This document shows, piece by piece, positions 1-6,174 of a stretch of DNA of 17,317 bases; position 1 is the stretch's first letter; each line of letters opens with the position of its first letter. The notes beneath the pieces are model-generated. The model had not been told where the DNA came from. It saw only the letters and a program-made list of their open reading frames with translations, and did not search any database. The translations under genes and the position numbers were made by a program. Source of the stretch: DASSKA01 sp035690905 (GTDB lineage: Bacteria > Actinomycetota > Actinomycetes > Propionibacteriales > Nocardioidaceae); NCBI GenBank assembly GCA_035690905.1, contig DASSKA010000211.1:1-17317 (forward strand), written 5' to 3'.

Positions 1-88
1 GGCGCTCACGCGGTGTTGAGCTGGCGCTCACGCGGTGTTGAACCGGCGCTCACGCGGTGTTGAGCTGGCGATCACGCGGTGTTGGGGC
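1..88 (+). repeat. Tandem array of four 22-bp repeats (left arm)
   Basis: Four head-to-tail 22-bp units lie at 1-22, 23-44, 45-66 and 67-88. Each starts GGCGCTCACGCGG and ends TGTTGAGCT or TGTTGAACC. The fourth is degenerate (GGCGATC at its start, TTGGGGC at its end). The array touches the window edge, so more copies may lie outside. Junctions such as 17-30 can fold as TGAGC/GCTCA with a 4-nt loop. The same unit recurs in opposite orientation at 376-419. Confidence 0.9.
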
Positions 89-375
89 CCTGCCGGGGAA
101 GAGGGCTTCCCTGTGGCGGCGGGCCTACACCGTGCGATCCGGGGGAATCTCCTGTCCTTCGATATGGCAAAGGCGCGAGTACGACGTAGGAGCGAGCCGG
201 TTCGGGCACATGGGCTGCCAGTCGAGGTCACGCGGAGCACGGCACCCCTCGTCGTACGACATCGATGTCCACGGCCACACGGACAGGCACTCGAGCTCAA
301 GGACCCCGGCTCCACGTGAGACCTCGCCCCTCAACGGTCCCGAGTGCTGTTCGAATGGTTGTGGACGGCCCCAGA
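89..375. other. Non-coding stretch bounded by inverted repeat arrays
   Basis: No frame here has a convincing start, ribosome binding site or recognisable protein. The short open frames have translations that look unlike real proteins, and the ones reaching the edges translate the repeats themselves. The inner borders match imperfectly as inverted sequence: GTGTTGGGGCC on the left, and GTGTCTGGGGCC on the complementary strand of the right. Two overlapping palindromes, GTCGTACGAC (251-260) and ACATCGATGT (259-268), are the only other structure I see. The stretch could be the body of a small non-autonomous element or simply a spacer downstream of the proteasome operon. Confidence 0.5.
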
Positions 376-419
376 CACAGCGCGAGCGCCGGTTCAACAC
401 AGCGCGAGCGCCGGTTCAA
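376..419 (-). repeat. Two 22-bp repeats, inverted relative to the left arm
   Basis: Two identical 22-bp units at 376-397 and 398-419 each read CACAGCGCGAGCGCC followed by GGTTCAA on the plus strand. Their reverse complement matches the left-arm unit except at two positions (GGCGCTCGCGCTG versus GGCGCTCACGCGG). The array ends 9 bp from the prcA stop codon, so it would sit at the start of the prcA 3' untranslated region. Confidence 0.88.
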
Positions 420-428
420 CGGGAGGGG

Positions 429-1295
429 TCAGGTGAGGGGATCGCCCGTGTCGGAGGGCGGCGCGATCGGCGGTTCGCCGGACTCGCCGGTCCGGGAGGT
501 ACCTGAAGAACCGTCGGTCCGGGAGGTCCCTGAAGCCCCAGCAGCGCCAGCAGCCTCGGAGGAGCCGGAAGGCCCGGTCGGCGCCGTCGCACCAGCGGGC
601 TCGCGCCGGGACAGGATGCCGGCGAGCTCCTGGGTGGAGAACCGCTTGAACTTCCGCTTTTGGGACCGGGTCCGGTCCAGGGCGGCCACCTCGAGGCTGC
701 CCGGCGGGATGGTCCGCGGCTCGGACTCGTTGTGCCCGAGCGCATCCACCGCGAGCCGGACCGCGTCTTGCAGAGACATGCCCTCGGCGTACCGGCCGGA
801 GAGGTACTTCGACACGGTGTCCGCCGACCCGCCCATCACCGCGTAGCCGTGCTCGTCGCCCATCTGGCCGTCGAAGGTGACCCGGTAGATCTCGTCCGAC
901 GACACGTCGGTGCCCACCTCGGCGACCAGGATCTCCACCTCGTAGGGTTTCTCCCCCGCGCTGGAGAAGATGGTCCCCAGCGTCTGCGCGTAGGCGTTGG
1001 CGAGGCCGCGGCCGGTCACGTCCCGCCGGTCGTAGGCGTAGCCGCGCATGTCGGCGAGCCGGACACCGGCGATGCGCAGGTTCTCGAACTCGTTGTAGCG
1101 CCCCACCGCGGCGAACGCGATCCGGTCGTAGATCTCGCTGACCTTGTGCAGGGTCTGCGGGTTCTCCGAGACGATGACGATGCCGTCCGGGTACTGCAGC
1201 GCGACGACGCTGCGGCCACGCGAGATCCCCTTGCGCGCGTAGTCCGCCCGGTCCTTCATCTGTTGCTCGTGCGAGACGTAGAACGGCATGCTCAT
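429..1295 (-). CDS. prcA: Proteasome subunit alpha
   Basis: Structural alpha subunit of the bacterial 20S proteasome. Seven-membered alpha rings cap the PrcB rings and form the gate to which the Arc/Mpa ATPase docks. The 288-residue product starts MSMPFYVSHEQQM. It has the family stretches ARKGISRGRSVVAL (20-33), YDRIAFAAVGRYNEF (56-70) and RGYAYDRRDVTGR (84-96). There is no catalytic N-terminal Thr, as expected for an alpha subunit. The core ends near residue 230. A Gly/Ser/Ala/Pro-rich tail (231-288) follows, making the protein longer than the roughly 250 residues usual for the mycobacterial subunit. The ATG lies 19 nt after the prcB stop. A GAGAAAGG stretch sits 13 nt upstream, which is far for a Shine-Dalgarno site, so translation may depend on prcB. 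ATG at codon 3 is an alternative start. The identity is secure. Confidence 0.97.
   Translation of the reverse strand: MSMPFYVSHEQQMKDRADYARKGISRGRSVVALQYPDGIVIVSENPQTLHKVSEIYDRIAFAAVGRYNEFENLRIAGVRLADMRGYAYDRRDVTGRGLANAYAQTLGTIFSSAGEKPYEVEILVAEVGTDVSSDEIYRVTFDGQMGDEHGYAVMGGSADTVSKYLSGRYAEGMSLQDAVRLAVDALGHNESEPRTIPPGSLEVAALDRTRSQKRKFKRFSTQELAGILSRREPAGATAPTGPSGSSEAAGAAGASGTSRTDGSSGTSRTGESGEPPIAPPSDTGDPLT
489..535 (-). repeat. 27-bp in-frame tandem duplication in the prcA tail
   Basis: The 20-bp blocks at 489-508 and 516-535 differ at one base and are spaced 27 bp apart. On the coding strand this gives two 9-residue units, GTSRTDGSS and GTSRTGESG (PrcA residues 256-273). The spacing preserves the reading frame. 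The likely cause is slippage or unequal exchange in an unstructured tail. Confidence 0.8.
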
Positions 1296-1314
1296 GTGCT
1301 GGTAGGTGCCTTTC

Positions 1315-2160
1315 TCAGGTGAGGGCCGCGGTCGGGCCGTCGGGACGCTGCATCCGGCCGGCGATCACCCGGTCGGCGATGTGGGCCACCTCGTCGTCGT
1401 GCAGCCGGCGGTAGCCCGAGGAGGTGATCACCGCGACCACCGGGAAGATCCGGCGCGTCACGTCGGGCCCGCCGGTGGCCGAGTCGTCGTCCGCCGCGTC
1501 GTACAGCGCCTGGAGGGTGGCGGTCACCGCCTCGTCGCCGGTCAGGTCGTTGCGGTACAGCTTCTTCAGGGACCCCCGCGCGAACATCGACCCGGATCCC
1601 ACCGAGTGGAACGCGGTTTCCTCGTAGCGCCCTCCGGTCACGTCGTAGGAGAAGATCCGCCCGGTCCCCGAGGTCAGGTCGTAGCCGGCGAAGAGGGGTA
1701 CCACGGCCAGCCCCTGCATCGCCATGCCGAGGTTGGACCGGATCAGAGCCGCGAGCCGGTTCGCCTTGCCGTCCATCGACAAGGTGATGCCCTCGATCTT
1801 CTCGTAGTGCTCCAGCTCGGTCTGGAACAGCCGCACCATCTCCACGGCCAGCCCGGCCGTGCCGGCGATGCCCACGCAGGAGAACTCGTCGGCGGGGAAC
1901 ACCTTCTCGATGTCCCGCTGGGCGATGACGTTGCCCATCGTCGCCCGCCGGTCGCCCGCCATCACCACCCCGCCGTCGAACGTGGCCGCCACGATCGTCG
2001 TACCGTGCGGAGCCAGCGCCGATGCGTCACCGCCGGGCAGCGAGCGCCCGGACGGCAGCAGCTCGGGCGACTGCTGGGCGAGGAACTCCGCGAAGGAGGA
2101 CGAACCCGGCACCAGGAAGGCGGCGGGCAGGCGTGGGTCGGCCGGTCGGGGCTGGCTCAT
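1315..2160 (-). CDS. prcB: Proteasome subunit beta (catalytic)
   Basis: Catalytic beta subunit of the 20S proteasome, an N-terminal nucleophile hydrolase that matures by self-cleavage. The 281-residue precursor has a propeptide of 53 residues ending APHG. Cleavage before T54 exposes the nucleophile in TTIVAATFDGGVVMAGDRRAT. D70 and K86 correspond to the conserved Asp17 and Lys33 of the mature enzyme. The rest follows the family, including VGIAGTAGLAVEMVRLFQ and SVGSGSMFARGSLKKLY. The ATG lies 6 nt after the pup stop. A GGCGGAGAG site inside the end of pup supplies the ribosome binding site, so the pair is probably translationally coupled. The mature length of about 228 residues is normal. Confidence 0.98.
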   Translation of the reverse strand: MSQPRPADPRLPAAFLVPGSSSFAEFLAQQSPELLPSGRSLPGGDASALAPHGTTIVAATFDGGVVMAGDRRATMGNVIAQRDIEKVFPADEFSCVGIAGTAGLAVEMVRLFQTELEHYEKIEGITLSMDGKANRLAALIRSNLGMAMQGLAVVPLFAGYDLTSGTGRIFSYDVTGGRYEETAFHSVGSGSMFARGSLKKLYRNDLTGDEAVTATLQALYDAADDDSATGGPDVTRRIFPVVAVITSSGYRRLHDDEVAHIADRVIAGRMQRPDGPTAALT

Positions 2161-2166
2161 CTGTGT

Positions 2167-2370
2167 CTACTCTCCGCCCTTCTGGATGAAGGACTTCACG
2201 AAGTCCTCCGCGTTGGTCTCGAGGACGTCGTCGATCTCCCCGAGGATCGCGTCGATGTCCTCGTCGAGCTGCTCCTTGCGGTCGGACGCCGACTCCGACG
2301 TGGACTCCGGGGGCTGCTCGACCTCCTCGGTCTCCCCCGACTTCCGCGGCTGCTTGTGCTCCTGTGCCAT
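2167..2370 (-). CDS. pup: Prokaryotic ubiquitin-like protein Pup
   Basis: A 67-residue, very acidic, probably disordered protein that is conjugated through its C-terminal Glu to lysines of proteins destined for the proteasome. It shows the family core: a helix-prone region DIDAILGEIDDVLETNAEDFV (38-58, the part that binds the Arc coiled coil) and the terminal QKGGE. It ends in a genomically encoded Glu (GAG before the TAG stop) rather than the Gln of mycobacteria, so it is ligation-ready without Dop deamidation. Its ribosome binding site GAGGAGG (2376-2382) is among the strongest in the window, fitting a protein needed in excess. dop is upstream and prcB downstream. Confidence 0.98.
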   Translation of the reverse strand: MAQEHKQPRKSGETEEVEQPPESTSESASDRKEQLDEDIDAILGEIDDVLETNAEDFVKSFIQKGGE

Positions 2371-2375
2371 GGACG

Positions 2376-2382
2376 CCTCCTC
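2376..2382 (-). promoter_or_regulatory. Strong Shine-Dalgarno site of pup
   Basis: GAGGAGG on the minus strand, 5 nt before the pup ATG. It is close to a full anti-SD match and fixes the start codon. Confidence 0.85.
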
Positions 2383-2391
2383 GGATGCACG

Positions 2392-2415
2392 TCGCGTGGT
2401 CGTCCGACCACGCGA
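2392..2415 (-). promoter_or_regulatory. Perfect hairpin between dop and pup
   Basis: TCGCGTGGTCG and CGACCACGCGA form a perfect 11-bp inverted repeat separated by 2 nt (in RNA, about 10 bp with a 4-nt loop). It starts 18 nt after the dop stop and ends 9 nt before the pup ribosome binding site. No T-run follows on the minus strand, so it is not a standard terminator. It could be a processing or stabilising element that separates pup-prcBA mRNA from dop, or a repressor site. The function is inferred. Confidence 0.6.
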
Positions 2416-2433
2416 AAGCCTCTAACCCAGACC

Positions 2434-3942
2434 CTACCGAGTCAGAGCCGCAAACAAGGCCTCTGCCGTGTCACAACGGTCCAAGAGCTCGCCGACGTGC
2501 GCCCGGCTTCCGCGTAGCGGGTCGATGGTGGGCACCCGCTGGAGCGACTCGTGGCCGGGGATGTCGAAGATCACCGAGTCCCAGGAGGCGGCGGCGATCC
2601 GGTCGGCGTACTTCTCCAGGCAGCGGCCCCGGAAGTAGGCGCGGGTGTCCGCCGGCGGCAGGTGTACGGCGTCCACGGTCTCGTCGTCGCTGACCAGCCG
2701 GTCGATCCGCCCCAGCTTCACCAGCCGGTGGTAGAGCCCCTTGTCCGGCCGGATGTCGGCGTACTGCAGGTCGATCAGGTGCAGCTTGGCGTCCTCCCAG
2801 CTGAGCCCGTCGCGGTCTCGGTACTGCTGCAGCAGCTGCAGCTTCGCCACCCAGTCCAGCTCCCGCGAGCACTGCATCGGGTCGGTCTCCAGGCGGGTGA
2901 GCACCGACTCCCACCGCGCCAGCACGTCCGCGGTCTGCTCGTCCACGTCGGCGCCGAGCCGGTCCTCGACGTACTTCCGGGCCAGGTCGAGGTACTCCAT
3001 CTGCAGCTGTACGGCGGTCAGGGTGCGGCCGTCCGAGAGCCGGAGCAGATGCTTCAGGCCCGGGTCGTGGGACACCTCGCGCAGCGAGCGGATCGGTTGC
3101 TCAACCGTCAGGTCGCGGCTCATGAACCGGTCCTCGATCATGGCGAGCACCAGCGACGTCGTACCGACCTTCAGGAACGTGGACACCTCGGCCAGGTTCG
3201 CGTCACCGATGATCACGTGCAGCCGCCGGTACTTCTCCGGGTCGGCGTGTGGCTCGTCACGGGTGTTGATGATCGGCCGCTTCAGGGTGGTCTCGAGCCC
3301 CACTTCCACCTCGAAGTAGTCCGCGCGCTGGCTGACCTGGAAGCCGTGGTCGCGGCCGTCCTGACCGATCCCGACCCGGCCGGCGCCGCACACCACCTGG
3401 CGACTGACGAAGAACGGGGTGAGGTGCCGCACGATCTCCCCGAACGGGGTGCTGCGCCGCATCAGGTAGTTCTCGTGCGCCCCGTAGGAGGCGCCCTTGT
3501 TGTCGGTGTTGTTCTTGTACAGCAGGATCGGCTGGGCGCCGGGGATGGTCGCGGCCAGGTGGGCCGCGTCGAGCATGATGCGTTCGCCCGCCTTGTCCCA
3601 CTTCACCACGTCACGCGGGTTGGTGCACTCCGGCGTGGAGTACTCCGGGTGCGCATGGTCGACGTACAACCGCGCCCCGTTGGTGAGGATCACGTTGGCC
3701 AGGCCGAGGTCCTCGTCGGTGAGCTGCGAGGGGTCGGCGACCTCACGCGACATGTCGAAGCCGCGGGCGTCGCGCAGCGGGGACTCCTCCTCGAAGTCCC
3801 ACCGTGCCCGCCGCGCTCGCAGGGTCGAGGTGGCGTAGGCGTTGACGATCTGCGACGAGGCCACCATGGGGTTGGCAGTCGGCTGTCCCTGCACGGAGAT
3901 CCCGAACTCGGTCTCGGTCCCCATCACACGCCGCACGCTCAT
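2434..3942 (-). CDS. dop: Depupylase/deamidase of Pup
   Basis: A member of the carboxylate-amine ligase-like family with PafA. It hydrolyses the isopeptide bond between Pup and substrates in an ATP-dependent manner, and in other species deamidates Pup-Gln. The 502-residue product carries GTETEFGIS (8-16, metal-binding Glu at position 10), RLYVDHAHPEYSTPEC (91-106, with D95 matching the catalytic Asp), YKNNTDNKGASYGAHENYL and NTRDEPHAD. The loop around residues 40-80 (RWDFEEESPLRDARGFDMSRE) distinguishes Dop from PafA, which lacks it. C-terminal sequence TRAYFRGRCLEKYADRIAAASWDSV is also Dop-like. No ribosome binding site precedes the ATG. A TAGGCT box ends 6 nt before it, suggesting a leaderless mRNA that begins a dop-pup-prcB-prcA transcript. 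PafA as an alternative identity is unlikely. Confidence 0.96.
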   Translation of the reverse strand: MSVRRVMGTETEFGISVQGQPTANPMVASSQIVNAYATSTLRARRARWDFEEESPLRDARGFDMSREVADPSQLTDEDLGLANVILTNGARLYVDHAHPEYSTPECTNPRDVVKWDKAGERIMLDAAHLAATIPGAQPILLYKNNTDNKGASYGAHENYLMRRSTPFGEIVRHLTPFFVSRQVVCGAGRVGIGQDGRDHGFQVSQRADYFEVEVGLETTLKRPIINTRDEPHADPEKYRRLHVIIGDANLAEVSTFLKVGTTSLVLAMIEDRFMSRDLTVEQPIRSLREVSHDPGLKHLLRLSDGRTLTAVQLQMEYLDLARKYVEDRLGADVDEQTADVLARWESVLTRLETDPMQCSRELDWVAKLQLLQQYRDRDGLSWEDAKLHLIDLQYADIRPDKGLYHRLVKLGRIDRLVSDDETVDAVHLPPADTRAYFRGRCLEKYADRIAAASWDSVIFDIPGHESLQRVPTIDPLRGSRAHVGELLDRCDTAEALFAALTR

Positions 3943-4148
3943 GTGTCGAGCCTACGCGTAAGCCGGGCACGTTCGCCGCTTGCCGGCTCCTTACGGTAGA
4001 CGGCATGGCCGATCGTGACGACCACTCCGCCCGGAGGCCGGGAGATCGCCTGGGAAACTGCGCTCGGCCCTCGGCGTGAACCGGCTGTCCATGCCGAGCG
4101 CGGACAGCGCGGTCACCGGCACGGTGCCGCTGGGGGCCGGCGCGCTGA
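3943..4148. other. Spacer between the small ORF and dop
   Basis: About 200 bp with no gene I can support. Open frames on both strands have GC-rich third positions but lack plausible starts and recognisable products. Apart from the TAGGCT box before dop and the edge of a 14-bp palindrome, nothing stands out. It may hold decayed coding sequence. Confidence 0.4.
3949..3954 (-). promoter_or_regulatory. Candidate -10 box for a leaderless dop transcript
   Basis: TAGGCT is followed by 6 nt and then the dop ATG, placing the expected transcription start at the A of ATG. No Shine-Dalgarno site is present. I see no good -35 match. The identical TAGGCT-N6-ATG arrangement occurs at trmI. Confidence 0.5.
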
Positions 4149-4155
4149 TCAGCGC
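4142..4155. repeat. 14-bp perfect palindrome
   Basis: GCGCTGATCAGCGC is its own reverse complement and spans the stop codon of the 39-residue ORF. As RNA it is a 5-bp stem with a GATC loop. There is no T-run, so termination is doubtful. It may be a protein site or a short mRNA hairpin. Confidence 0.6.
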
Positions 4156-4268
4156 AGCCGTTGCGAGCCGGGCTTGTGCTCCCGCTCGTCCATGCCGCGC
4201 ACGCCCCACGCCATCGCCACCGCGGCGATGAGGAGCGCCACGGCCAGGCCGGCCCAGAAGAAGATCAC
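4149..4268 (-). CDS. Small single-pass membrane protein coupled to arc (39 aa)
   Basis: GTG (4268-4266) overlaps the arc stop in a GTGA arrangement. The frame runs 39 codons to TGA (4151-4149). The product begins MIFFWAGLAVALL, continues as one hydrophobic segment to about residue 23 (ending AWGV), and ends in a charged tail (RGMDEREHKPGSQRLR). All but one codon end in G or C, matching neighbouring genes. No separate ribosome binding site is seen, so re-initiation after arc is the likely route. I do not recognise a family. Its position suggests a role near the Arc/proteasome machinery or membrane, but that is only context. The main alternative is a chance open frame. The hydrophobicity, the stop-start overlap and the codon pattern argue against that. 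Confidence 0.65.
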   Translation of the reverse strand: MIFFWAGLAVALLIAAVAMAWGVRGMDEREHKPGSQRLR

Positions 4269-6031
4269 AGGTACTGGCCGGTGTTGGAGACGGTGTCGAT
4301 GGACCGTCCTGGCTCGGTGCCCTGCTTGCCGGTGATCAGGGTGCGGATGAACACGATCCGCTCACCCTTCTTGCCGGAGATCCGCGCCCAGTCGTCGGGG
4401 TTGGTGGTGTTCGGCAGGTCCTCGTTCTCCTTGAACTCGTCGACGCAGGCCTGCAGGAGGTGGTTGACCCGAAGGCCCCTCTGGTGGTTGTCCAGCAGGT
4501 CCTTGATCGCCATCTTCTTGGCTCGGTCGACGATGTTCTGGATCATCGCCCCGGAGTTGAAGTCCTTGAAGTACAAGACCTCCTTGTCCCCGTTGGCGTA
4601 GGTGACCTCGAGGAACCGGTTCTCCTCGGTCTCGGTGTACATCCGCTCCACGGTGGCCTGGATCATGCCGTTGACGCACGCCTCCGGGTCTCCGCCGAAC
4701 TCGGCGAGGTCGTCGGCGTGCAGCGGCAGGTCCGCGACGAGGTACTTGGAGAAGATGTCCCGGGCGGCCTCCGCATCCGGCCGCTCGATCTTGATCTTCA
4801 CGTCGAGACGACCGGGCCGGAGGATGGCCGGGTCGATCATGTCCTCGCGGTTGGAGGCACCGATCACGATGACGTTCTCCAGGCCCTCGACGCCGTCGAT
4901 CTCGCTGAGCAGCTGCGGGACGATGGTGTTCTCGACATCGGAGGACACGCCCGACCCGCGGGTGCGGAACAGCGAGTCCATCTCGTCGAAGAACACGATC
5001 ACGGGGGTGCCGCCGTTGGCCTTCTCACGCGCCCGCTGGAACACCAGCCGGATGTGCCGCTCTGTCTCTCCGACGTACTTGTTGAGCAGCTCGGGGCCCT
5101 TGATGTTCAGGAAGTAGGACTTGCCCGCGGCACCTTCGCTGCCGGTCTTGTCGGCCACCTTCTTGGCCAGCGAGCTGGCCACCGCCTTGGCGATCAGCGT
5201 CTTGCCGCAGCCGGGTGGGCCGTAGAGCAGCACGCCCTTCGGCGGCTTGAGCTGGTGCTCGCGGAACATGTCCGGGTAGAGGTAGGGCAGCTCGACCGCG
5301 TCCCGGATCTGGTCGATCTGCTTGATCAGCCCACCGATGTTCTCGTAGCCGATGTCGGGGACCTCCTCGAGGACCAGCTCCTCGACCTCCGACTTGGGCA
5401 CCCGTTCGTAGACATACCCCGAGCGGGGGTCCAGCAGCAGCGAGTCGCCCGCGCGGAGGTTCTGCCCGCGCAGCGGCTCGGCGAGGCGTACGACGCGCTC
5501 CTCGTCGGCGTTCGCGATGACCAGCAGCCGGTCCCCGTCGGCGAGGAACTCCTTGAGCATCACGACCTCGCCGACCTTCTCGAAGTCGAGCGCGGCGACG
5601 ACGTTCAGCGCCTCGTTGAGCATGACCTCCTGGCCGCGCCGCAGGTTGTCGAGGTCGACCGAGGGGCTCACGTTCACCCGCAGCTTCCGGCCACCGGTGA
5701 ACACGTCGATGGAGTCGTCCTCGTTGCGGGACAGGAAGGTGCCGAACCCGGCGGGCGGCTGGGCGAGCCGGTCGACCTCCTCCTTCAGGGTCATGATCTG
5801 GTCCCGAGCCTCGCGAAGCGTCTGGGCCAAGCGCTCGTTCTGGGCGGTCACCGCGGCCAGCGACCGCTGGGTCTCCGCCAACCTCTGCTCGAGGGCGCGG
5901 GAGTGCACTGGACCCTCCGAGAGCCGCCGGCGGAGGTCGGTGACCTCATCCTCGAGGAAGCTCAGCTGGCTCCGCAGCTCCTCCGGCGTGCGCGACCCAG
6001 CCCGGCCCGCTCCACTCTCTGATGCTGACAT
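4265..6031 (-). CDS. arc: Proteasome-activating AAA+ ATPase (ARC/Mpa)
   Basis: Hexameric unfoldase that recognises Pup through N-terminal coiled coils and threads pupylated proteins into the 20S core. The 588-residue product has a coiled-coil region (about 17-92) and two interdomain OB folds (about 95-215). The AAA+ module contains Walker A GPPGCGKT (271-278), pore-loop region KYVGE (318-322), Walker B VIVFFDE (344-350) and an arginine-finger region around RPGR (405-408). It ends in GQYL, the tail known to dock Mpa into the alpha ring. The length matches the family (about 590-610). The ATG has a strong GGAGGTGA site 3 nt upstream (6035-6042). trmI lies upstream across a 143-bp gap that probably holds its own promoter. 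Downstream the stop overlaps a 39-residue membrane ORF. The gene is called mpa in mycobacteria and arc elsewhere. Confidence 0.98.
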   Translation of the reverse strand: MSASESGAGRAGSRTPEELRSQLSFLEDEVTDLRRRLSEGPVHSRALEQRLAETQRSLAAVTAQNERLAQTLREARDQIMTLKEEVDRLAQPPAGFGTFLSRNEDDSIDVFTGGRKLRVNVSPSVDLDNLRRGQEVMLNEALNVVAALDFEKVGEVVMLKEFLADGDRLLVIANADEERVVRLAEPLRGQNLRAGDSLLLDPRSGYVYERVPKSEVEELVLEEVPDIGYENIGGLIKQIDQIRDAVELPYLYPDMFREHQLKPPKGVLLYGPPGCGKTLIAKAVASSLAKKVADKTGSEGAAGKSYFLNIKGPELLNKYVGETERHIRLVFQRAREKANGGTPVIVFFDEMDSLFRTRGSGVSSDVENTIVPQLLSEIDGVEGLENVIVIGASNREDMIDPAILRPGRLDVKIKIERPDAEAARDIFSKYLVADLPLHADDLAEFGGDPEACVNGMIQATVERMYTETEENRFLEVTYANGDKEVLYFKDFNSGAMIQNIVDRAKKMAIKDLLDNHQRGLRVNHLLQACVDEFKENEDLPNTTNPDDWARISGKKGERIVFIRTLITGKQGTEPGRSIDTVSNTGQYL

Positions 6032-6034
6032 CAG

Positions 6035-6042
6035 TCACCTCC
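6035..6042 (-). promoter_or_regulatory. Shine-Dalgarno site of arc
   Basis: GGAGGTGA on the minus strand just before the arc ATG is a near-perfect anti-SD match and supports this start. Confidence 0.8.
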
Positions 6043-6065
6043 GCAGCATGGGTGCTCTGCGATCG

Positions 6066-6093
6066 ACCCTACCCGCGTGGCGCGGCATTTGAA
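6066..6093 (-). promoter_or_regulatory. Possible arc promoter
   Basis: In the 143-bp gap between trmI and arc, TAGGGT (6066-6071) fits a TANNNT -10 box. TTCAAA (6088-6093) lies 16 bp upstream and matches the -35 consensus at 4 of 6 positions. This would leave a leader of about 30 nt that includes the ribosome binding site. The call is weak and rests only on motif and position. Confidence 0.3.
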
Positions 6094-6174
6094 GGGGCAA
6101 ACCGCGATGTGTCGGCTGCGTTCGCGGAGCACAGAAGATGATGTTGCCAACGGGAGCCCCGGCCAAACACCGGC

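Noticed and set aside
125..400. Minus-strand 91-codon frame across the repeat-bounded spacer
   Set aside because: Its start codon region is the repeat itself, there is no ribosome binding site, and the sequence lacks codon bias or recognisable features.
1..420. CRISPR array
   Set aside because: The repeats abut each other with no spacers, are only 22 bp and occur in two orientations, and no cas genes are present. The Cas4-like nuclease at 8394 is a stand-alone RecB-family gene.
429..3942. pafA within the proteasome cluster
   Set aside because: The single ligase-like gene carries the Dop-specific loop and ends like Dop. No second family member is in the window, so pafA must lie outside.
2551..3999. 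Plus-strand open frame opposite dop
   Set aside because: Antisense shadow of a strongly conserved gene; no protein family features.
3991..4209. Minus-strand 72-codon frame between arc and dop
   Set aside because: It overlaps the better-supported 39-residue ORF in another frame, starts within it, and has an Arg/Pro-rich translation without features.
4460..6022. Plus-strand open frame opposite arc
   Set aside because: It mirrors the AAA+ ATPase gene, has no ribosome binding site and gives a compositionally biased translation.
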